Positions 51,960-60,780 of a DNA stretch of 64,000 nucleotides are shown in pieces. Each line of letters opens with the position of its first letter. Position 1 is the first letter of the stretch. The stretch lies in the NCBI GenBank assembly GCA_003279635.1, contig QCHK01000003.1, forward strand, positions 1-64,000. Direction: 5' to 3'. A model generated the notes under the pieces. The model did not search any database, was not told where the DNA came from, and worked only from the letters and a program-made list of their open reading frames with translations. Both the position numbers and the translations under genes were made by a program. This stretch comes from Prochlorococcus sp. AG-402-B05. GTDB lineage: Bacteria > Cyanobacteriota > Cyanobacteriia > PCC-6307 > Cyanobiaceae.

Positions 51960-52271
51960 ATGCATTCAGTTTTTGATTTATCATTTTTGCAAATGTTGAG
52001 CAATTTTTTACCTTTTGTTTATGGCCTTTCAGTTTTTGTTTTGTTGTTTTTGGCTGCCAGAATAATGCTAAATGGATTTTTATCAGGTCAAGCATCATTT
52101 AAGACTCAAAATTCATTTTCAAAGAAAAAAGGTGATGATCGAACAGGCTTGGTTACTGTTCATCCTGAGCTTCTAGACAAAGATGGTTCTATTACTGATG
52201 AAGATTTGCTCACAGTTCGTTTTTCTAAGGACACTGATCATCCACAATCAACTGAAAAGCCTTCTGAATAA
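51960..52271 (+). CDS. DUF2973-like cyanobacterial membrane protein
   Basis: 103 aa. A membrane segment (LPFVYGLSVFVLLFLAARIML) is followed by a soluble part with VHPELLDKDGSITDEDLLTVRF, the HPELLDxxG signature of DUF2973. Function unknown. Confidence 0.75.
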   Translation: MHSVFDLSFLQMLSNFLPFVYGLSVFVLLFLAARIMLNGFLSGQASFKTQNSFSKKKGDDRTGLVTVHPELLDKDGSITDEDLLTVRFSKDTDHPQSTEKPSE

Positions 52272-52326
52272 TGTTCATTAGATTTTTTGGGTTTGACATT
52301 ACATAGTTATCTAAGAGGTTTTAATT

Positions 52327-52710
52327 TTGGAACAAAGAACACGCATAGTCGCTGCAGTTTTGAAAAACATGAAGTTACCTCCAAGGTTTCGTCTCAGATT
52401 ATTAAAGGAAGATCCAGTAAGGCTTGAATTAAGCCTTACTCCAGCTTATGGAAAAGATCCTATTCAAGTTGGGTTAGTAGAGTCCCTTGATTTGGTTGCT
52501 AGAAGAGACAGAGAAGGAAGAATGCCCAGAGATTTACAAGGGACATGGGATTGGACCGTACGACATGGTGAAGTTAGTACTGGTGGATGGAATCCTTATC
52601 TAAAAGAAGCTCTTCAAACCATGTTCGAAACTGGATTACCAGCAATTATTTACGAGGAACTTACTGGAGAGGACTATCATCCCGTTGATGGTGCAAAGCA
52701 TGTTAGATAA
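52327..52710 (+). CDS. conserved-looking hypothetical protein, 127 aa
   Basis: TTG start. Soluble, with a compact alpha/beta look: LSLTPAYGKDPIQVGLVES and MPRDLQGTWDWTVRHGEV, ending TGEDYHPVDGAKHVR. No family name can be given with confidence. It follows the DUF2973-like gene by 55 bp in the same direction. Confidence 0.65.
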   Translation: MEQRTRIVAAVLKNMKLPPRFRLRLLKEDPVRLELSLTPAYGKDPIQVGLVESLDLVARRDREGRMPRDLQGTWDWTVRHGEVSTGGWNPYLKEALQTMFETGLPAIIYEELTGEDYHPVDGAKHVR

Positions 52711-52811
52711 ATATTGAAAACTTTAAAAATAAGTTAATTTCAAGAGTCAACATATATGTTTTCTCATCCTGAGCATTTCTTTAGTATTATTAAAAATATT
52801 TCGATTAACAA

Positions 52812-52958
52812 ATGAAAGATAACTTAGAACCCCGTTATGGATTTGTCAATTTTGCTGAAATATGGAATGGCCGTTTAGCAATGATGGGTATTTTAATAGG
52901 TTTAACAACAGAACTTTTGACTGGGCAGGGAATTTTAACTCAGATGGGAATCGGTTGA
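52812..52958 (+). CDS. hli: high-light-inducible (Hli/SCP) protein, short form
   Basis: 48 aa, read directly: ATG 52812 to TGA 52958. Contains FAEIWNGRLAMMGILIGLTTE, the chlorophyll-binding helix with E-x-x-NGR-x-AM-x-G. Single helix with almost no N-terminal extension. Lies 27 bp upstream of xseA. Confidence 0.92.
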   Translation: MKDNLEPRYGFVNFAEIWNGRLAMMGILIGLTTELLTGQGILTQMGIG

Positions 52959-52985
52959 AAAACTAATTTTTAGGTTTTTTTAAGT

Positions 52986-54146
52986 TTGACTGATCTTAAA
53001 AACGCTAAACAATCTCTAACTACATATAGTGTTAAAGAATTGAACGAATCTATTGGTTTATTACTATCAAGAGGTTTTGCCCCAAAATTTATACTTAAAG
53101 CCACTGTTTCTAAATCGCAAATAAAAAAAGGTCATTTATGGTTAACTTTAACTGACGGGAAAGCAAGTGTAGATGGTGTTGCATGGTCATCAACAATAAA
53201 GTCTTTAAAATTTTTACCAAAGCAAGATGATGGCGTTGTTATTATTGGTAAATTAAATTTCTGGGAATCTCAAGCAAGAGTATCGGTACAAGTTTTTGAT
53301 ATTCGACCAAGTATTTCTACTGTTCTTAAGAAGTTCGAAATAGTCAAATCAAAACTTTTTAAAGAAGGTTTGATAAATGATTCGTTACGAAAAAAATTGC
53401 CAAAATACCCTAATTCAATTGGTATCCTTACAAGTGTTCCAAGCTCTGCTTTGGCTGACATGCTTAGAACATCTAAGGAGAGATGGCCATTAACTAAGCT
53501 CCAAATAATACCTATTCCTGTTCAAGGTAATCATGAAAATAAATTGAAGTCTATCTTAAGTAAATTAAAAATAAACAAGTTAAAATTAGAGGCTTTAATT
53601 ATAGCTAGAGGAGGAGGCAGCAGAGAAGATTTAATGTTATTCGATAGTGAAATCATAGCCAGAGAAATCGCAACTTTACCAATACCAGTAATTACAGGAA
53701 TAGGTCACGAAGATGATCTAACTGTTTCTGATCTTGTTTCAGATCATCGATCTGCTACTCCAACTGCTGCGATTGTTGATCTATTGCCTTCAAGAGAAAT
53801 TGAAAAAAATAAGTTTTTGCAAAATAAAAAATTACTTAAAGATTATTTGAAATTGTTTTTTCAGAATACAAAGAAATCATTAATTACAAAAAAATCTATT
53901 TTTCAATCTTATTCACCCCGACTATTAATAAAAAATAAAAGAACAAGAATAAATTATATGTATGAGATTTTGAATGCACTCTCTCCACAAAAATTGTTAA
54001 AAAGAGGTTTTGCTCTAATTACTGATGAGTCAGGTAATTCGATTTATAGCGTAAAAAATGTTAAGGAAAATGATAAGTTAATAGTTCAATTTTGTGATGG
54101 AAAAATAACCGCAGAGGTTGATAGTCTTAATTATGATAAAATATAA
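52986..54146 (+). CDS. xseA: exodeoxyribonuclease VII large subunit
   Basis: 386 aa. An OB-fold at the N-terminus (ILKATVSKSQIKKGHLWLTLTDG) precedes the nuclease core with TSVPSSALADML, IARGGGSREDLMLFD (about 204-218) and GIGHEDDLTVSDLVSDHRSATPTAA (about 240-264), the catalytic His/Asp region. A coiled-coil C-terminus follows. Degrades single-stranded DNA with XseB. TTG start. Confidence 0.94.
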   Translation: MTDLKNAKQSLTTYSVKELNESIGLLLSRGFAPKFILKATVSKSQIKKGHLWLTLTDGKASVDGVAWSSTIKSLKFLPKQDDGVVIIGKLNFWESQARVSVQVFDIRPSISTVLKKFEIVKSKLFKEGLINDSLRKKLPKYPNSIGILTSVPSSALADMLRTSKERWPLTKLQIIPIPVQGNHENKLKSILSKLKINKLKLEALIIARGGGSREDLMLFDSEIIAREIATLPIPVITGIGHEDDLTVSDLVSDHRSATPTAAIVDLLPSREIEKNKFLQNKKLLKDYLKLFFQNTKKSLITKKSIFQSYSPRLLIKNKRTRINYMYEILNALSPQKLLKRGFALITDESGNSIYSVKNVKENDKLIVQFCDGKITAEVDSLNYDKI

Positions 54147-54212
54147 ATTTATTGAATAAAAATTTGATATTCTATTTCACTTGCAGATTAAGTCATCCCA
54201 ACTCATTGATCA

Positions 54213-54464
54213 ATGTCTAACAAAGTTACTAACAAAAAAAATATAGACATCTTTAAACAAGATATTAATAGATTAAGTTATGAAGAATCAATATCTGCCT
54301 TGGAAGCTATCTTAAATAATGTACAAGATGAAAATATTTCACTGGATGAAATTCAGATTAATTATATTAAAGGTCATATACTTCTTAAACATTGCGAGGA
54401 ACTCTTGCAGTTTTGTGAACAAGAGATTAATGAAATTAATCCAGAATTATTAGATATAGATTAA
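54213..54464 (+). CDS. xseB: exodeoxyribonuclease VII small subunit
   Basis: 83 aa. LSYEESISALEAILNNVQDENISLDEIQINYIKG is the XseB helical hairpin pattern. Partner of the preceding gene, 66 bp away. Confidence 0.9.
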   Translation: MSNKVTNKKNIDIFKQDINRLSYEESISALEAILNNVQDENISLDEIQINYIKGHILLKHCEELLQFCEQEINEINPELLDID

Positions 54465-54465
54465 T

Positions 54466-54795
54466 TTATAAATCTATATCTTCGGATTTTATGTCAATTG
54501 TTGCAGCACTTGCTGGAATGTTTTCTAGGATGTTTGCGTTTTTTATTATAGTTGTTCCACATATTGGACAAATCATCTGACTGTTTAGAAAGGTTGAGCC
54601 ACAAGCTTCACAGGTTTGTACTTTTGATTGGATTCTTTTCCAAGCAAACCATCCAATCCCTCCTAAGATTAATGGTATTATTGTAATGATAAGGAATATT
54701 CCACCTGCTAAATCAATAATAAATTTCCCAGCGGGTGTAGGTAAAATAATAAGTAAGATAAATACCATCCAAATCAATTTAGATGGCTTATTCAT
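54466..54795 (-). CDS. zinc-ribbon membrane protein
   Basis: 109 aa. Two membrane segments (LIWMVFILLIILPTPAGKFII and GGIFLIITIIPLILGGIGWFAW), then a four-Cys ribbon CEACGSTF...CPICG (about 73-93). No enzymatic motif. Converges with xseB, 1 bp apart. Confidence 0.7.
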   Translation of the reverse strand: MNKPSKLIWMVFILLIILPTPAGKFIIDLAGGIFLIITIIPLILGGIGWFAWKRIQSKVQTCEACGSTFLNSQMICPICGTTIIKNANILENIPASAATIDIKSEDIDL

Positions 54796-54857
54796 GACTA
54801 CTTAAGAGATTTATTTAAATATTATAATTTAAATTTAGGTGCTTGTTTCAATAATGT

Positions 54858-55772
54858 TTAAACGTATCGATTTCGACGCATGCTTGCAATTACAACGCTC
54901 CAACATTGACCAAAATAAATAATTACTCCTACCATCCAGACCCAAAGAGTCAATACAAGGACTCCACCAATGAATCCATAAGCTTGAAATCTTGATCCCA
55001 ACGAAAGGATACTTCTACTAACTGCCAAATTCAGAATAGTTAGCAAAGTTCCAATCATCAAAGCTCCAGGTATTAGAGGTTTCAAAGGAACTCTTCTACT
55101 TGGGAGTAAACCTTGTAAAAGCAGTGCCATAGTTGAAAAACCTATTAGAGGAAGAATAAATTGACCTACTTGAAGTACAGGTATTTTTGTAATTGCATTT
55201 TCAACCCAAGGGGTTGTGTTTGCTAAGTCTTCCAAAACTGCTTCGGGAATCAAACGAATATTTGCACTGATTTGATCGATAACCATCAAAATCCCAACTA
55301 GAAGAACTACAAAGAAAGCTTCAATACGATTTCTGATAAATCGAAACGCTTGAAGTCTTAATGGATCTGGCTTTGATTTCACTGGTAGTACGTCTTCCCA
55401 TAATCGATCTGCTCCTCTTTGTAATGTTAGATAGGCATTACCAGCAGTGATCATTAAAAACATTGCCCCAAGAATTCCTGCTCCAAACCCCTGATTAATT
55501 AATTGTTCTAAAGTTGACGCGACCAAAGCTATTACTTCAGACGGTAAAACTTCAGCAGTTAATTCAATTATTCTTTGCTCTATTCCTTGCTGTTTTCCTA
55601 AAAACCATGAGGCAACTGATAGAGAGATTAGCAATATTGGAAAAAAGGACTGAAGAGTGTAGTAAGCAAATGCTGCGCTTAAATCGACGCAATCACACTT
55701 AGACCATCTTTCATAAGCTCTCCAGAGACTGCTAAAAAACCATCTTGCTTTTTTAGTCCAGTTCAAGCCCAC
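54858..55772 (-). CDS. YihY/BrkB-family inner membrane protein
   Basis: 304 aa, six membrane segments with the family's FAYYTLQSFFPILLISLSVASWFLG near the start and FQAYGFIGGVLVLTLWVWMVGVIIYFGQ near the end. Once misnamed RNase BN. Function unclear; possibly membrane or stress related. Confidence 0.9.
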   Translation of the reverse strand: MGLNWTKKARWFFSSLWRAYERWSKCDCVDLSAAFAYYTLQSFFPILLISLSVASWFLGKQQGIEQRIIELTAEVLPSEVIALVASTLEQLINQGFGAGILGAMFLMITAGNAYLTLQRGADRLWEDVLPVKSKPDPLRLQAFRFIRNRIEAFFVVLLVGILMVIDQISANIRLIPEAVLEDLANTTPWVENAITKIPVLQVGQFILPLIGFSTMALLLQGLLPSRRVPLKPLIPGALMIGTLLTILNLAVSRSILSLGSRFQAYGFIGGVLVLTLWVWMVGVIIYFGQCWSVVIASMRRNRYV

Positions 55773-55900
55773 TTTGGTTATGGAGTATTTAATATTTTAA
55801 CTCCTAAGGAGAAGATTTTTCTTGGTTGAATCAGTAGATTTAAAATCATAAATTTTTTTAATGTAGGTAATCTAATTAGAAACAAAAAGCACAAAGTGCA

Positions 55901-56719
55901 TTAACTATCCTGAATTAATGCTGACGCCCATGGCAGCATTTTGTTCAATTGATCCTTAGAGGATGCTGTTAGTAATGGAAAATTCACAGAAGTAAGATCT
56001 GTTCCAGAGAGAATATCTTTTGGATTAGTCTCCAACCAATTGATAAGACAATTAAGTTCCTCAAGTATTAACCATGCAGCTGCAATATCCCAAATTTTTG
56101 GTGTCGCCTCTAAAGCAGCAATCGTTTGACCGATGGCAACACTAGTCATATTTAAACTAGATACCCCAAGCAGTCTTATTTTCCCGGGAAAAGACTGCTC
56201 TGGTTTCATTTGTAAAACTTTAATTGAGCGGCTACAAAGAGAAATGCAGTCACTATTTTTTTTGAAACGTGATTCAGGCTTAAGTGGCTTGTCGTTTAGC
56301 CAAACTCCTTTTCCTTTGATAGCAAAAATTCTTTTTCTAAGTGCTGGTATGTCAAGGAAGGCTGTCTCAGGTTCCCCATTAGTGAAACGTGCTATTGATA
56401 TTGCCCAGTATGGAATGCCTGCTGCAAAATTAGTTGTGCCATCGAGTGGGTCAACCACCCAATATTCACTGGAGCTAGGAATTGACTTCTTCCCTTCTTC
56501 ACTCAGGACGCCTTCTCCTGGAGCAATTTTTGATAATCCTTGAACTATTGTTTTATCACTCCACCTATCACATTCTGTAATAAGTGTTCCATCAGGCTTT
56601 ATGTCAGAGTTGATTTGACCAAAATCTTGAAGTTGACGTCTTCCAACTTCATCAACTAAATGATGAATTGAAATTAGTTGGGCTTTGCTCAGAGGTTTAG
56701 ATATTGGATCTTGATTCAT
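55901..56719 (-). CDS. inositol-monophosphatase-family phosphatase
   Basis: 272 aa. Metal-site motifs: LSEEGKKS, VDPLDGTTNFAAGIP (about 92-106) and WDIAAAWLILEE (about 214-225). Could act on inositol phosphate, fructose bisphosphate or 3'-phosphoadenosine phosphate; the sequence does not decide. Shares direction with the TolC-like gene, 2 bp apart. Confidence 0.88.
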   Translation of the reverse strand: MNQDPISKPLSKAQLISIHHLVDEVGRRQLQDFGQINSDIKPDGTLITECDRWSDKTIVQGLSKIAPGEGVLSEEGKKSIPSSSEYWVVDPLDGTTNFAAGIPYWAISIARFTNGEPETAFLDIPALRKRIFAIKGKGVWLNDKPLKPESRFKKNSDCISLCSRSIKVLQMKPEQSFPGKIRLLGVSSLNMTSVAIGQTIAALEATPKIWDIAAAWLILEELNCLINWLETNPKDILSGTDLTSVNFPLLTASSKDQLNKMLPWASALIQDS

Positions 56720-56721
56720 TT

Positions 56722-58320
56722 TTATTTACTTGGAAGCTCTAGCTGACATAGAGGAATTAAATTGGATTCATAGAGATTGGAATTGCTGTCTATGTCGCTT
56801 TGATTTTGTTGATTGACTTTGATATCACATGGTTTGATGTTGTCTAAACCCGTTTGTCTACTTAAGTCAGCTAATAAAGTGTTATAGCTAGTGACCGAAA
56901 TAATATAACGAACCTCGGAATCAGTTAAATCTCTTTGGTTGTTTACAACTTCTCGTTGTGTAGTAATACCTGATTTGTATCTAAGTTTGGCAAGTCTTAA
57001 AGACTCTCTTGCAGATAAAACTTCTGTATATGAAGCAGAAATATTTAGTTTGGCCGACTCTAGTTTGAAGAATACTTGTTCAACTTCTTTTCTGATTTGA
57101 GCTCTTCTTGCGGCAAAAGTTAGCTTAGCTTCTTTTGCTTTACTTTTATTGTAATTATACAAAGATCTTGAATTGCCTCCATCAAAAATAAACCATGTTG
57201 CATTGAGCCCAATGGTGTTAGAGAAATTGGAGGATCTGTTACTGGTATTTGGAGATATTTGATTTAATTCACCTTTCGCAAATGAAGAGGTCGCTGTATT
57301 TACGATGCTTAATTTTGGTTGGCTAGCAGCAAGTGCAGCATTGGCATTACTATTATTAATTGATATATCTAAGAGAATACTTTCGAGTTCTTCTCTTGAG
57401 TCATAAGCAGCAATAATACTATCTTCTAATGATAAATCCCATATACCTGTAACATGAGTTTTTGACCCAATTAGTGGTGTGAAATCTTCTGGAAAATTAA
57501 GTATTTCAGCAAGAGATCTTTGACCAATTTTCTGATCTCCTGATTTGATATTAAATAACTGTTGATCTCTAGCTAATTGTGTTTTAGCTTCTAGAACTTC
57601 TAATTTTGTACCAATACCTGATTCAAATCTAATTTCTGCGTCTCTTAACCCAAGAGTCGAGGATTCAATTGATTTCTTTGCTACTTCTATTTCCTCATTG
57701 GCTTTTTGCAAATTGAAATAACGTTTTTTTGCCTCTAATTTTAAATCTCTTAAAATTATGTCGTAAGAATATTTTGCCTTTTCAAAACTATCTCTAGCTG
57801 ATGCTATCTCTGGTACTCTTGCAGGATTAATTAAATCCCATTTTACTTGAGCGGAGATCGAGGAACTCCATTGTTTACTAGAAGTGTCTTGTATTACATC
57901 TGATTCATAATAATTATTAGATTCAAAATATTGGGGAATGCCATTAGCTGTTAGGTTTAATGTTGGGTACCATGAGGATAGTGAACTTTTTAATATTGAT
58001 TTGGCTTGCTCAACTCTTTCTAAGTAGATTTTAATTGTTCGGTTATTATTTATAAGTATATTTTCTAACTGATCAAGGTTAACTTTTTGATTAGTTTTTA
58101 CTAATACTTCACTCGATCTAGAGGGTAAAAAAAGATCTTCAGGAGAATTTAATTCATATAAGACTCGTTGTTGTTTTTGACTTTCACTTAGGTTATTACT
58201 TGGGGTTTTTTTTAACTTTATATTGGAAGTTATTTTTTGCGAACTTGTAGCCCACAAAGGATTTAGACCAGATATAAATAAACCTGCAACAATTAGAAAT
58301 TTTCTCTTCACTCTCCTCAT
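56722..58320 (-). CDS. TolC-family outer-membrane channel
   Basis: 532 aa. Signal peptide RKFLIVAGLFISGLNPLWATSS. Two OEP repeats with the usual motifs, such as QLARDQQLFNIKSGDQ and AKLRYKSGITTQREVVNNQRDLTDSE. Trimeric channel for export of toxins or proteins across the outer membrane. Unusually long N-terminal low-complexity linker (about 25-80). Confidence 0.92.
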   Translation of the reverse strand: MRRVKRKFLIVAGLFISGLNPLWATSSQKITSNIKLKKTPSNNLSESQKQQRVLYELNSPEDLFLPSRSSEVLVKTNQKVNLDQLENILINNNRTIKIYLERVEQAKSILKSSLSSWYPTLNLTANGIPQYFESNNYYESDVIQDTSSKQWSSSISAQVKWDLINPARVPEIASARDSFEKAKYSYDIILRDLKLEAKKRYFNLQKANEEIEVAKKSIESSTLGLRDAEIRFESGIGTKLEVLEAKTQLARDQQLFNIKSGDQKIGQRSLAEILNFPEDFTPLIGSKTHVTGIWDLSLEDSIIAAYDSREELESILLDISINNSNANAALAASQPKLSIVNTATSSFAKGELNQISPNTSNRSSNFSNTIGLNATWFIFDGGNSRSLYNYNKSKAKEAKLTFAARRAQIRKEVEQVFFKLESAKLNISASYTEVLSARESLRLAKLRYKSGITTQREVVNNQRDLTDSEVRYIISVTSYNTLLADLSRQTGLDNIKPCDIKVNQQNQSDIDSNSNLYESNLIPLCQLELPSK

Positions 58321-58357
58321 AGTTATAAGAAAAACTGAAATGGATTTAGTAAAGCAA

Positions 58358-59707
58358 TTATGCTGTACTAAGTGCTTTGTTCACGATGTCTTGGGCATCA
58401 TGAACAATTCTTACAGATACATTAAGTGACAAAGAGAGCTCTTGAAGTGTCATGTCATCAAGAAAGATTTTTTCACCTTGCCTTAACATGACCGATGGTA
58501 GAAGTAATTCATCACCCAATTCTTTTCCTCGCAGTCCTTTTATGAGGTCTTGGCCTGTGAGTAGGCCTGTAACTATTTGTTCTTGCCCCCAATAAGGACT
58601 TGGAAGCCCATAAAGATGGAGTGCGAAATTATTTATTTTATTTAGTTGTTTGCAAGGCTTCTTTAATTCATTTTCAACAAGTTTGCCAACAACCCAGCTG
58701 CAGGTTTTCTTGTGATCAATTTTGGTAGGCAGATCTCTTGTGGCTTCATCCATCGCTCTAAGAAAACTGCGAATACTTCCTACTCCATTCTCTTTTTGAG
58801 GCAAATCTTCGTAAGAATTAAGAGAGGGTAAAGCCTTCTTAGCTATTAAATACCATTCGTCAGATAACCAAGCAAAACGGGACCCCGTTGATTTATAAAA
58901 TATTCTTTGCATTGGCTCAACTTGATTGATTACTTTTGCCGCACAATCAGGATCCACGGGTATTAGCCCATCATTACTGGGTCGAAATCTTGTTAACCCA
59001 ACCGGAACTACAGCTGCCGAGAGGACTACAGGGAACTCTCCTTGAGCATAACTATATAGATCATTAATGGTTCGTTCTAAAGCTTTCCCATCATTTAATT
59101 CAGGGCAAACAACAATTTGAGCATGAATTTGTATTCTTTTTTTTGAGAACCAAGCTAACTGATTTAAAAGGTCAATAGCTTTAGGATTCCTCAGCAATTT
59201 CGACCTTAAAGAAGGTTCTGTTGCATGCACTGATACAAATAAAGGAGTGAGTCTTTGTTGATCAATTCTCTCCCAGTCTTGTTCGGAAAGATTTGTAAGT
59301 GTTAAGTAAGAACCATATAAAAAACTTAGCCTGAAGTCGTCATCTTTTAAATATAAGCTTTTTCTTTTCCCTGGGGGCTGTTGGTCAATAAAACAAAATG
59401 GACATTGATTATTGCATTGTTTTAATCCATCAAATAAAGCTTCAGTAAAAGCAAGTCCTAACTCATCGTCATAATCTTTTTCAATGTCAATTGTATGTTG
59501 TTTATCTTTTTTATCTAATATTATTAGTTGAATATTTTCTTCAGCAATAAGAAATTTGTAATCAATAAGATCTCTTGGTTTTAGACCATTAATACTAATT
59601 AATCGATCTCCAACTTCAAATCCAAGCTCCTCTCCTATAGAACCTTCTTGGATGGAGGCAACGACAGCAGGTTTTATTTTGTTTTTAGTTATCTTTAATG
59701 CGCTCAT
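58358..59707 (-). CDS. DUF512 radical-SAM protein with PDZ domain
   Basis: 449 aa. N-terminal PDZ-like domain (PAVVASIQEGSIGEELGFEVGDRL), then CNNQCPFCFIDQQPPGKRKSLY with the CX3CX2C iron-sulfur site (about 97-104). C-terminal DUF512 carries LHLYGLPSPYWGQEQIVTGLLTGQDL. Reaction unknown; cyanobacterial and clostridial members are known only as a family. Confidence 0.9.
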   Translation of the reverse strand: MSALKITKNKIKPAVVASIQEGSIGEELGFEVGDRLISINGLKPRDLIDYKFLIAEENIQLIILDKKDKQHTIDIEKDYDDELGLAFTEALFDGLKQCNNQCPFCFIDQQPPGKRKSLYLKDDDFRLSFLYGSYLTLTNLSEQDWERIDQQRLTPLFVSVHATEPSLRSKLLRNPKAIDLLNQLAWFSKKRIQIHAQIVVCPELNDGKALERTINDLYSYAQGEFPVVLSAAVVPVGLTRFRPSNDGLIPVDPDCAAKVINQVEPMQRIFYKSTGSRFAWLSDEWYLIAKKALPSLNSYEDLPQKENGVGSIRSFLRAMDEATRDLPTKIDHKKTCSWVVGKLVENELKKPCKQLNKINNFALHLYGLPSPYWGQEQIVTGLLTGQDLIKGLRGKELGDELLLPSVMLRQGEKIFLDDMTLQELSLSLNVSVRIVHDAQDIVNKALSTA

Positions 59708-60107
59708 TTAGGCTCCTAAACAAGAAAAAGATTTTTTATACTTCTCGGGTGGTTTGAAAAAAGTAAATTGATCTTGAAGACTCATTTATTTTTCAATATA
59801 AGTAAATTTTCAACAAAAAGTACTTAAGAAGATTTTTTTAATCATCTCTTTTTATGAGGATTTTTAAAACATGGCCTTGAAAAGCATTGGAATCATTGTA
59901 ATTAAGAAGTTTTTAAGATTTAAAAAAAAAACTTTATTATTTGTATTCCGAAGACTGTTTGGTATGGGTATCTACTTGAATGTAAATTCATAGAAGGTTG
60001 AGCTGAAAACCAACTCAGTTTTATTAATTCTGATTTACTCAAACAATCCCACCAATCCCACCAATCCCATAAATCAAGAAACGTCCTACCTGTCAAAGCC
60101 AAGGACA
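59708..60107. other. intergenic region between DUF512 and DUF3120 genes
   Basis: 400 bp, divergent promoters expected. The one feature is three tandem 9-bp units, CAATCCCAC (60044-60052, 60053-60061) and CAATCCCAT (60062-60070), about 40 bp before the DUF3120 start. The rest is AT-rich without convincing genes. The minus-strand ORF there (59920-60108) is Trp-rich only because of the repeat. Confidence 0.5.
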
Positions 60108-60767
60108 TTGCAATTTTGGGCTAGCACAATGGTTGTCCTGCCCGTTTTTGTTCAGGCTCCATGGGTTCATGTGTTCCCTTTCTCAGCTTTTTTATTTAGT
60201 TTCATAATTTTTTTTCTTGGATTTTATTTACTTAAATTTTGTAGTGATAGATGGTCTACTATTGGTTCGCTATTGGTTGGTGTGAGTTGGAGCTGGTTAG
60301 GAGGATGTCTTTTTTGGGGATGGTTAAGAGCTCATCCTGTGTGGCATTTGCCTGTTGAGTCAATAGCTTTACCAATAGCAGTAAGCCTCTTACAGACTCG
60401 ATGGAAAATCGGGGCCAGTTTTTATTTGGCATCTCTATTAGGAACTGCTTTTACTGACGTAATGATTGTTTTAACTGGTGTCATGAAGGCTTGGCCTGAA
60501 GTTGTAGATGCGCCTTTTTCAGAAGCTTCCAAAATGTTGAGTTTCACTGCCGAACAATTATTGGAACCTTTTTCATTATTTGCCATTTTAATAGCGGCAC
60601 TTTTAATAATTTTGATAGCAAATTGGATGCATCAAAAATCAAAAAGTGAGCCTTTATCTTCTGATGCTTGGCTTGTATCAAGTTCAGCTTTGACAACAAC
60701 CTTGTGGGTTGATGGCTTATTTTTTGCGACCACATTGATTCAGCCTCAATTAAGTGGATTGATCTGA
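60108..60767 (+). CDS. DUF3120 membrane protein
   Basis: 219 aa, TTG start (ATG 60129 possible). Five to six hydrophobic segments with GWLRAHPVWHLPVESIALPIAV in the centre, the DUF3120 hallmark. Cyanobacterial family of unknown function. Followed by nadB after 13 bp, so co-transcribed. Confidence 0.85.
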   Translation: MQFWASTMVVLPVFVQAPWVHVFPFSAFLFSFIIFFLGFYLLKFCSDRWSTIGSLLVGVSWSWLGGCLFWGWLRAHPVWHLPVESIALPIAVSLLQTRWKIGASFYLASLLGTAFTDVMIVLTGVMKAWPEVVDAPFSEASKMLSFTAEQLLEPFSLFAILIAALLIILIANWMHQKSKSEPLSSDAWLVSSSALTTTLWVDGLFFATTLIQPQLSGLI

Positions 60768-60780
60768 AAACTAATCTTTT

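Noticed and set aside
59920-60108. 62-aa minus-strand frame with WDWWDWWDC
   Set aside because: The Trp/Asp pattern is only the translated 9-bp tandem repeat; no ribosome site or family, and it abuts the DUF3120 start.
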